Source of the DNA: Candidatus Fermentibacterota bacterium
Lineage (GTDB): Bacteria > Fermentibacterota > Fermentibacteria > Fermentibacterales > Fermentibacteraceae
Assembly (NCBI GenBank): GCA_012523605.1
Contig: JAAYTY010000051.1
Location: 1-7,741, forward strand
Direction: 5' to 3'
DNA length: 7,741 nt
In this document: positions 1-5,912 of the stretch, in pieces
How positions within the stretch are numbered: the first letter of the stretch is position 1
Layout of the letters: every line of letters begins with the position of its first letter
Translations under genes and position numbers: made by a program
The notes under the pieces: model-generated
The model's input: the letters and a program-made list of their open reading frames with translations, nothing else
What the model was told of the DNA's origin: nothing
Database searches by the model: none

Positions 1-5
1 CAGGC

Positions 6-12
6 AAGGAGG
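6..12 (+). promoter_or_regulatory. Shine-Dalgarno supporting a TTG start
   Basis: AAGGAGG is a near-perfect complement of the 16S rRNA 3' end. It sits five bases before the TTG at 18. This decides the unusual start of the first kinase, since the reading frame gives PAS-like sequence almost immediately after it. The promoter lies upstream of the window. Confidence 0.8.
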
Positions 13-17
13 GCCCA

Positions 18-2915
18 TTGGAGCCGCCCCGGAGGAAGCAACGCCCGCGATTCCTCGACAGGGGCTTCAGGACCGCCCTCGATTCCATACCCGAAGATAT
101 AGTCATTCTGGATTCCTCACGGAGAGTCGTGTTCGCCAACAGGGCTTCGGTCGGCAGCGATTCCGCCCCGGGGCTCCTTCGATTGCAGGAGGGGTTGCTG
201 TGCAGTGAGGCTTTGCACGGCAGCAACGACGACGCCTGCTGCAACAGCGTGAACTGCCTGCTCGAAAAGGTTCTGGCCTCCGGCAGGACGACGCGCGCCA
301 CGCACAGGCACTGCAGGCCCGACGGTTCGGGGTTCGAGGCCGAGGTCACGATGGCTCCCGTTCAGCTCTCCCCGGGAGAAACCCATTACCTGGTAGTCTC
401 GCGCGACGTGAGCGCCCAGACCCGCGAAAGGGACAGGCTGCGTCAGGCCGGGAGGGAGTTCAGACTCTTCGTGGAATCCGCCCTGGAGGGCGTTATTGCC
501 GTGGACGAGAAGTTCATGGTGAGCTATGTGAATCCCTCTCTCGCGGTGATGCGCGGAACGACTCCGAAACTGCTGGTGGGCATTCCCTGGCTCACGCTGA
601 TCCATCCGGATTGGAGGGACAGGCAGGAGGCGCATTTCGAAGCCAGGCGGCAGGGGGTCTCGGAGCGCTACGAGACCTGCATGCTGAGACGCGACGGACA
701 GGTCATGCAGGTGCTGATCTCCGCCACGCCCATCATAGACTCCAGGGGGAGGTTCAAGGGCGCATTCGCGAGCGTGGTCGACCTCACATACAGATCGAAA
801 CAGGAGCGGGAGCAGAAGGACCGCCTTTCCCGGCTGGCACTTCACCAGAAAACCATTCTCGGACTTGCGCACAGTCTCGTATCCACCCCGGCCGATCCCA
901 TTCCCGGGCTCCAGAGAATCGCCGAGGAGGGAAGCAGAGCCCTCGGTACGGCAGGCGCCCGCGTATGGATGACCACCGGGCGGGACGAATGCACGGCGAT
1001 CTATCCTGTGGTCTGCTCAGGAGCGTCCTGCCGCTTCACACCCCCCCCCGTGCTCTCCCTCGGAGCATACCCATCCTTCTTCCGAGCACTTTCCGGAAGC
1101 AGGGTCATCGACGCCTCGGATGCCTGCCGTGACGAGCGCACATCCGAGCTCCTCAGCGGCTACCTGGAGCCTTGCGGGATATCCTCTCTGCTCGCCGCTC
1201 CGGTGATCATCGAGGGCAGGACCGTCGGAGTCCTCTTCGTCGAGCACACGGGAGAGCCCAGGGACTGGTTCGACGATGAGGCCGCCTTCGCCGGAGAGCT
1301 CGCGGACCAGGCGGCCCAGTTGATCGTCGTATCGGAGAGGAGGAAGACCGAGGCCGCCCTCAGGGAGAGCGAGGAGCGATATCGGACGATCTCCGAGTCC
1401 ATAAGCGACTTCGCGTTCAGCCTGAGCCTCGGCGAAGACGGCGTTCTCAGGAGGGAGTGGGTCACCGACTCGTATAACGCCGTCACGGGATTCTCGCCCG
1501 GAGAGCGCGACGCGATGGGCGGGCTCTTCAGCGTCGTGCACCCCGCCGATCTGCGCCACGCAAGCGAGAAGGTGTCCGCGATGATCGCCACCGGCTCGCC
1601 GGACGAATTCGAGTTCAGGATCCTGTCCAAGAGCGGATCCACGCTCTGGCTGAGAGTCACCGCCAGACCCGTCCGCGATTCGTCCAGCGGAAGGATCGTC
1701 CGCGTGATCGGAGCGGGAAAGGACGTGACACGTGAGAGAGCCGGCGCGGAGGAGAGGCGGAAGCTCGAGCAGAGGATGCTCCAGGCGCAGAAGCTGGAGA
1801 GCCTGGCCGTGCTCGCGGGAGGGATAGCGCATGATTTCAACAACCTGCTGGTGGCGATACTGGGAAACGCTGACATAGCCCTCGACGAGCTCTCGGACCT
1901 GTCGCCCGCAAGGCCCCTGGTCGAGGAGATCGTGAGGGCCAGCCGCAGGGCCGCGGACCTGTGCAACCAGATGCTGGCCTACAGCGGAAAGGGCCGCCTG
2001 CAGATGAAGATCATGGACATCTCTGCGCTGGTGACGGAGATGGCTCACATCCTCGAAGTCTCCATCTCGAGGAAGACCGCCATCAGGTACAACTGCGGGA
2101 AGGATCTCCCGCCGGTGCTTGCCGACCCCGTCCAGATCCAGCAGGTGGTGATGAACCTCATTCTGAATGCATCGGACGCGATCGGAGACACCCAAGGCCA
2201 GATCTCGATCTCGACCGGATGCATGTCGTGCGACTGCGAGTACCTTCACAGCGTCCACCTGGACGACGAACTGGCCGAGGGCGAGTATGTGTTCATCGAG
2301 GTGTCCGATACAGGCTGCGGCATGGACGAGGAGACGAAGAGCCGGATCTTCGATCCCTTCTTCACCACCAAGTTCACGGGCAGGGGGCTCGGCCTGGCCG
2401 CGGTGCTTGGAATCGTCCGCGGCCACAAGGGCGCGGTGAAGGTGTACAGCGAACCCGGAAGGGGCTCGACATTCAAGGTGCTCCTGCCGTCCGCGAGGGG
2501 GTGTCCACGGACTGCGCCGTCTTCGTCGCCCGCTGATCGGCGCCGGGGCGGCAGCGGGATCATTCTGCTGGTGGATGACGATCAGGCGGTTCTGTCGGTC
2601 GGCAGGGCGATGCTGGAAAAACTCGGCTACGAGGTTGTTACCGCGGCCGACGGCGCGGGGGCGATCGAGGCTGTGAGGGGGCCTTCGGGGGCCACGCTGA
2701 AGGCCGTGATCCTCGACATGACCATGCCGGGGATGAACGGGGACGAGGTTTTCAGGGAGATCAGGAGTGCGAGGGCCGGTCTGCCGGTGATCGTCTCGAG
2801 CGGCTACAACGAGCAGGAGATGTCCGCCAGATTCTCCGGGAGGGACGTGGCGGCATTCCTGCAGAAGCCTTATAGGATGCAGGCTCTTTCGGAGTGCCTG
2901 GGCGGAATAGGCTGA
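18..2915 (+). CDS. Hybrid sensor histidine kinase, PAS-PAS-GAF-PAS-HisKA-HATPase-REC
   Basis: A 965-residue cytosolic hybrid sensor kinase. It should autophosphorylate on histidine in response to signals sensed by its N-terminal domains and then pass phosphate to its own receiver. Domains in order: PAS1 about 17-134, PAS2 about 147-260, GAF about 277-440, PAS3 about 452-574, a short helical linker, then the HisKA helix with GGIAHDFNN (H605). The HATPase follows with its N box (N713, N717), the G1 motif DTGCG from D764, an FDPFF segment, and the G2 motif GRGLGL from G788. After a polar linker (about 827-846) the receiver has D853-D855, phospho-acceptor D900 in LDMTMPGMNG, S927/S928 and K950. 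All key catalytic residues are present. No transmembrane segment or signal peptide is visible and there is no DNA-binding output domain, so a downstream phosphotransfer partner must be encoded elsewhere. PAS1 is cysteine-rich (C62, C74, C75, C80, C99). The start is TTG with a strong SD. The family call is firm; the signal is unknown. Confidence 0.95.
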   Translation: MEPPRRKQRPRFLDRGFRTALDSIPEDIVILDSSRRVVFANRASVGSDSAPGLLRLQEGLLCSEALHGSNDDACCNSVNCLLEKVLASGRTTRATHRHCRPDGSGFEAEVTMAPVQLSPGETHYLVVSRDVSAQTRERDRLRQAGREFRLFVESALEGVIAVDEKFMVSYVNPSLAVMRGTTPKLLVGIPWLTLIHPDWRDRQEAHFEARRQGVSERYETCMLRRDGQVMQVLISATPIIDSRGRFKGAFASVVDLTYRSKQEREQKDRLSRLALHQKTILGLAHSLVSTPADPIPGLQRIAEEGSRALGTAGARVWMTTGRDECTAIYPVVCSGASCRFTPPPVLSLGAYPSFFRALSGSRVIDASDACRDERTSELLSGYLEPCGISSLLAAPVIIEGRTVGVLFVEHTGEPRDWFDDEAAFAGELADQAAQLIVVSERRKTEAALRESEERYRTISESISDFAFSLSLGEDGVLRREWVTDSYNAVTGFSPGERDAMGGLFSVVHPADLRHASEKVSAMIATGSPDEFEFRILSKSGSTLWLRVTARPVRDSSSGRIVRVIGAGKDVTRERAGAEERRKLEQRMLQAQKLESLAVLAGGIAHDFNNLLVAILGNADIALDELSDLSPARPLVEEIVRASRRAADLCNQMLAYSGKGRLQMKIMDISALVTEMAHILEVSISRKTAIRYNCGKDLPPVLADPVQIQQVVMNLILNASDAIGDTQGQISISTGCMSCDCEYLHSVHLDDELAEGEYVFIEVSDTGCGMDEETKSRIFDPFFTTKFTGRGLGLAAVLGIVRGHKGAVKVYSEPGRGSTFKVLLPSARGCPRTAPSSSPADRRRGGSGIILLVDDDQAVLSVGRAMLEKLGYEVVTAADGAGAIEAVRGPSGATLKAVILDMTMPGMNGDEVFREIRSARAGLPVIVSSGYNEQEMSARFSGRDVAAFLQKPYRMQALSECLGGIG
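1041..1049 (+). repeat. Run of nine C inside the kinase GAF domain
   Basis: Nine consecutive cytosines encode three prolines (residues 342-344) in the GAF domain of the first kinase. Loss or gain of one base would shift the frame and truncate the protein before the third PAS and the catalytic core. The run could be a slippage site or simply a hard-to-sequence tract. As given, the frame is intact. Confidence 0.9.
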
Positions 2916-2987
2916 AGCGGTGCCCGTCGCGCCCCTTCTTCCGAGGAGACGCCGGGCGAAGCCCGATTGAGAGCACTTTTCCGGAGT

Positions 2988-2993
2988 GGAGGG
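2988..2993 (+). promoter_or_regulatory. Shine-Dalgarno choosing ATG 2998
   Basis: GGAGGG lies four bases before ATG 2998. An in-frame GTG at 2986 would add four residues (MEGV) but has no comparable SD upstream and would itself overlap this motif. The ATG is therefore preferred. Confidence 0.65.
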
Positions 2994-2997
2994 TGTC

Positions 2998-3786
2998 ATG
3001 GATCACTGGGATACCACTAAGTGGGTGGTTTTCTTCCTGCCGCTGCTGATAGCACTGATCGGTCTGGGCGTCTATTTCCTCATGAGGAAGACGATCCGCA
3101 CCAGGACAGAGATGGACAGACAGCTCGAGAAAGATCCCGACATCAACGAGTGGCTGGTGATCTTCGACTGGAGCAGGAAGGTCATCTACATGCCCACCGT
3201 GATAGTTTCCATCATCTGCTTCATCGCCAGCGTGCTGGGCCTCTCCGAGGGCATTCTGGGCACCCTTGGGACCATCTGGCTTTTCGTTTTCCTGTGCAAC
3301 TTCATCGTCGAGGAGTTCCAGGTCGGCGCGAAGGAAGTGCTCATCATGCTACTTTTCGCGGTGGGCGCCGGGATCTGGATGGCCTTCCTGGGCTTCCTCG
3401 ACCCGTTCGTCGATTTCATCGGCGGGCTCAGCGTGCAGATGAACGGCCTGGGCTATCTGCTCATCGCGCTGGTCTTCCTTTCCGCGATAGCTATATCCTG
3501 GCTGCGAGGGATGTTCAGGTACGCCGTTCTCACGCCCAACTACGTCAACATCCAGTCCGGCATGACTGAGACAGGCACTCAGATCGGCCGCGAGGACTAC
3601 TCGACGAGCGTCGACACCGGAGACATTCTGGAGAGGCTCATGGGATTCGGAAGGATCAACATCCACTACACCAGAGACGCAAGAAAGCCGCAGGATTCCT
3701 TTCTCGTCTGGAACATCGGCAGGAAGTCCCGCAAGATTGAGAGCATAAGGAGCGCCATAACGATAGAGAGGGCGCCCAGGGCCTAG
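2998..3786 (+). CDS. Uncharacterised five-helix membrane protein with C-terminal PH-like domain
   Basis: A 262-residue integral membrane protein of unknown function. I do not recognise a named family. Hydrophobic segments lie at about 9-29, 62-82, 86-104, 113-134 and 150-169. A polar stretch (about 30-60) with a cluster of basic residues follows the first helix. The acidic pair E105-E106 sits between helices three and four. The remaining residues, about 173-257, look like a soluble beta-strand-rich tail. The pattern 'YAVLTPNYVNIQSG', then DTGDILERLMGFGRINIH, then a final helix-like KIESIRSAI, recalls bacterial PH-like domains found at the ends of small membrane proteins; this is a pattern-level impression only. 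The gene is 85 bases upstream of the channel gene in the same direction with no convincing terminator between them, so co-transcription and a role as a channel partner or membrane anchor are plausible. The start is ATG 2998 by its SD. Confidence 0.85.
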   Translation: MDHWDTTKWVVFFLPLLIALIGLGVYFLMRKTIRTRTEMDRQLEKDPDINEWLVIFDWSRKVIYMPTVIVSIICFIASVLGLSEGILGTLGTIWLFVFLCNFIVEEFQVGAKEVLIMLLFAVGAGIWMAFLGFLDPFVDFIGGLSVQMNGLGYLLIALVFLSAIAISWLRGMFRYAVLTPNYVNIQSGMTETGTQIGREDYSTSVDTGDILERLMGFGRINIHYTRDARKPQDSFLVWNIGRKSRKIESIRSAITIERAPRA

Positions 3787-3855
3787 TCGGGCTCCAGGGT
3801 CTGCGCCGCCGTCGGGTATGCAGTCCGAAAGGGCGGAGGCGCGCGGGAGCATTTC

Positions 3856-3861
3856 GGGAGG
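3856..3861 (+). promoter_or_regulatory. Shine-Dalgarno favouring GTG 3872
   Basis: GGGAGG ends ten bases before an in-frame GTG at 3872. The upstream ATG at 3818 has no recognisable SD and would add an 18-residue polar, glycine-rich extension. The GTG is therefore preferred, although the spacing is at the long end of the usual range. Confidence 0.55.
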
Positions 3862-3871
3862 TGTCCTGCCG

Positions 3872-5764
3872 GTGACTGAGATCACTTTCGGGAAGAGGCT
3901 GCGCTATTCCTTCGACAACCTGACCTCCCGCGGCCCGGCGGCGATGATCGGGATGCTCTTCGTCCTGGCGGTGTTTCTGATCTCCCTGATCTCGGTCTTC
4001 GTGATAGCCACCGGCGTGGATCCCGAGGGCAGGGGATTCATCGAAGTGGCTTGGTCGGGGCTCATGAGGACCCTGGATGCGGGAACGATGGGGGGAGACA
4101 CCGGCCCGGTACCCTTCCTGCTGGCGATGCTCGCGGTCACCATCGGCGGCATCTTCGTAGTGGGGACTTTGATAGGCATCATTACGACAGGCATCGATTC
4201 GAAACTCGAACAGCTCCGCAAGGGGAAGTCGTTCGTCGCCGAGGAGAATCACACGGTCATCCTCGGCTGGTCGCCTCAGATATTCACCGTCGTCTCGGAG
4301 ATCGTGACCGCCAACGAGAACCGGAAGCACGCCTGCATAGCAGTCCTCGCCGAAAAGGACAAGGTGGAGATGGAGGACGAGATAAGGGCTCACGTTCCCG
4401 ACACGAAAACCACCAGGGTGGTGTGCCGGACGGGGTGCCCGATAGATCTCGGAGATCTGGAGATCATCAACCACCACGGCGCACGAGCCATCGTCGTCCT
4501 TCCGCCTGATGACGGCGATCCCGACTCTTCCGTGATCAAGACGGTTCTGGCTCTGGTCAACAATCCGAACCGGCGCCGCGAGCCGTACCACATCGTCGGA
4601 GTCATCGACGATCCCGACAACCTCGAGGTGGCCGAGATGGTGGGTAGGAGCGAGGCACAGCTCGTCCTCGCAGGCGACATGATCGCCCGAATCAGCGCGC
4701 AGACGTGCAGGCAGTCGGGGCTGTCGATCGTCTATACCGAACTGCTCGATTTCGGGGGCGACGAGATCTACTTCGCCGAGGAGCCCGCATTGATCGGCAG
4801 GAGCTTCGGAGAATCCCTGATGATGTACGAGGACTCGTCGGTGATAGGTATCTGCAGGGCGGACGGGACCGCTCTGGTGAATCCGCCGATGGACACGGTG
4901 TACGAGAAGGGCGACCGGGTGATCGCCATCTCGGAGGACGACGATACGGTCAGGCTGTCCGGAATCACCGCTCCGCCCGTCAGGAGGGATCTGGTGAAGA
5001 ACGAGCCGCCGCATGCGCCCGGTCCCGAGAGGACGCTGATCCTGGGATGGAACAGGAGAGTCCCGATCGTGGTGCGCGAACTCGACGGATATGTCTCCGC
5101 AGGCTCCACAGTCACGCTCGTCGCGGACCCCGAGAGCGAGAACGCTCTCGCATCGGTCGCCTCGGGACCGTTTCGGAATATCACCGTCGCGTGGGCTTCG
5201 GGGAGCACCACCGACAGGGACGTGCTGGAGGGGCTGGACGTGCCTTCGTTCGATCACGTCATCGTCCACAGCTACTCCGACACCATGTCCACCCAGCAGG
5301 CCGACGCGAGAACCCTCATCACCCTGCTCCACCTCCGCAACATCAGGGAGCGCTCCGGGCGGAGCTTCTCCATCGTCAGCGAGATGCTCGACGACAGGAA
5401 CCGCCAGCTCGCCGAGGTGACGAGAGCCGACGACTTCATAGTAAGCGATAAGCTCATAAGCCTGATGATCGCCCAGATAGCCGAGAACCCGGGGCTCAAG
5501 GGGCTCTTCAGGGACCTGTTCGACCCGGAGGGCTCCGAGGTGTATCTGAAGCCGGTCGAGGGCTACGTGGCCACCGGGACGCCTCTCGACTTCTACACCG
5601 TAGTGGAGTCCGCGAGGATGAAGAGAGAGGTGGCGCTGGGCTACAGGATCCTGTCGAAGGCCCACGATCCCGGTTCTGCGCACGGAGTAGTGGTCAACCC
5701 CTACAAGAGCAGGCAGATCACCTTCCAGCCGGGCGACAGGATAATAGTCCTGGGGGAGAACTGA
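3872..5764 (+). CDS. CASTOR/POLLUX-related putative ion channel with two RCK-like modules
   Basis: A 630-residue channel-like protein related to the plant CASTOR/POLLUX (DMI1) family and its bacterial relatives. It probably conducts a cation across the inner membrane under control of cytosolic ligand-binding domains. Numbering is from GTG 3872. The first helix is about 23-46. The pore region is about 56-78, with RTLDAGTMGGDTG (66-78) where a potassium channel would carry TVGYGD-like residues. The second helix is about 82-106. The first RCK/TrkA-N-like module starts near 127 with VILGWS and contains VVLPPDDGD near 208. The second starts near 387 with LILGWN. In both, GW replaces the usual GxGxxG dinucleotide-binding loop, which is typical of this family as I recall it. 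The length matches bacterial relatives, which keep two membrane helices. If ATG 3818 is the true start, the protein has 18 more residues. The membrane protein gene lies just upstream and a strong hairpin just downstream, which marks the end of a likely two-gene unit. The family call is good; ion, ligand and physiological role are not readable. Confidence 0.88.
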   Translation: MTEITFGKRLRYSFDNLTSRGPAAMIGMLFVLAVFLISLISVFVIATGVDPEGRGFIEVAWSGLMRTLDAGTMGGDTGPVPFLLAMLAVTIGGIFVVGTLIGIITTGIDSKLEQLRKGKSFVAEENHTVILGWSPQIFTVVSEIVTANENRKHACIAVLAEKDKVEMEDEIRAHVPDTKTTRVVCRTGCPIDLGDLEIINHHGARAIVVLPPDDGDPDSSVIKTVLALVNNPNRRREPYHIVGVIDDPDNLEVAEMVGRSEAQLVLAGDMIARISAQTCRQSGLSIVYTELLDFGGDEIYFAEEPALIGRSFGESLMMYEDSSVIGICRADGTALVNPPMDTVYEKGDRVIAISEDDDTVRLSGITAPPVRRDLVKNEPPHAPGPERTLILGWNRRVPIVVRELDGYVSAGSTVTLVADPESENALASVASGPFRNITVAWASGSTTDRDVLEGLDVPSFDHVIVHSYSDTMSTQQADARTLITLLHLRNIRERSGRSFSIVSEMLDDRNRQLAEVTRADDFIVSDKLISLMIAQIAENPGLKGLFRDLFDPEGSEVYLKPVEGYVATGTPLDFYTVVESARMKREVALGYRILSKAHDPGSAHGVVVNPYKSRQITFQPGDRIIVLGEN

Positions 5765-5768
5765 TTCG

Positions 5769-5800
5769 CGCCCGGGGCGGAGCCGGCTCCGCCCCGGGCG
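5769..5800 (+). terminator. Strong GC hairpin after the channel gene, probable terminator
   Basis: A perfect 32-base inverted repeat starts five bases after the TGA; its left arm is CGCCCGGGGCGGAGCC. It would fold to a stem of about 14 bp with a CCGG loop. No run of T follows (GTTACCCCCTCTTCC instead), so it is not a textbook intrinsic terminator. It may end transcription in a GC-rich host, protect the 3' end of the mRNA, or work with Rho. Confidence 0.6.
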
Positions 5801-5850
5801 GGTTACCCCCTCTTCCGCATCGCCTTTCCACGGGCTATCTTAACATGGAT

Positions 5851-5866
5851 CACGATGATCATCGTG
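5851..5866. promoter_or_regulatory. Perfect 16-bp palindrome, possible operator
   Basis: CACGATGATCATCGTG is an exact inverted repeat lying between the terminator-like hairpin and the second kinase. A weak -10-like TATCTT is at 5836-5841, which would place the palindrome near or just after a transcription start. A dimeric repressor site is the natural reading, but no regulator gene and no second copy is visible. A small RNA hairpin is the alternative. Confidence 0.4.
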
Positions 5867-5870
5867 CTCT

Positions 5871-5888
5871 GGAGGGAGGTGCTCCCTG
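5871..5888 (+). promoter_or_regulatory. Strong Shine-Dalgarno inside a small hairpin, followed by in-frame CTG
   Basis: GGAGGT at 5875-5880 is a strong SD, but it is 32 bases before the ATG at 5913, too far to serve it. An in-frame CTG at 5886 is five bases after it, with no stop between CTG and ATG. The bases 5874-5886 also form GGGAG-GTG-CTCCC, a 5-bp stem with a three-base loop that would hide the SD. Either the gene starts at CTG, or the motif serves another purpose. Confidence 0.35.
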
Positions 5889-5912
5889 GGAAGTGAAGGC
5901 CGGGAACCCGTC

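Noticed and set aside
2953..2965. Small hairpin CGGGC-GAA-GCCCG after the first kinase
   Set aside because: The stem is only 5 bp and a short T run comes 11 bases later, so it is too weak to call as a terminator.
2968..2997. TTGAGA as a -35 box for the membrane protein gene
   Set aside because: No suitable -10 sequence fits before the start codon and SD.
1017..2999. Long open frame of 660 codons on the minus strand
   Set aside because: It lies opposite a clear kinase and comes from GC-rich third-position bias; its translation has no recognisable domain.
3818..3871. Upstream ATG 3818 as channel start
   Set aside because: It has no SD and adds a polar, glycine-rich extension; GTG 3872 has GGGAGG upstream. 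It is kept as an alternative.
3656..5683. Long open frame of 675 codons on the minus strand
   Set aside because: It is a shadow of the channel gene, rich in His, Arg and Asp, with no fold-like pattern.
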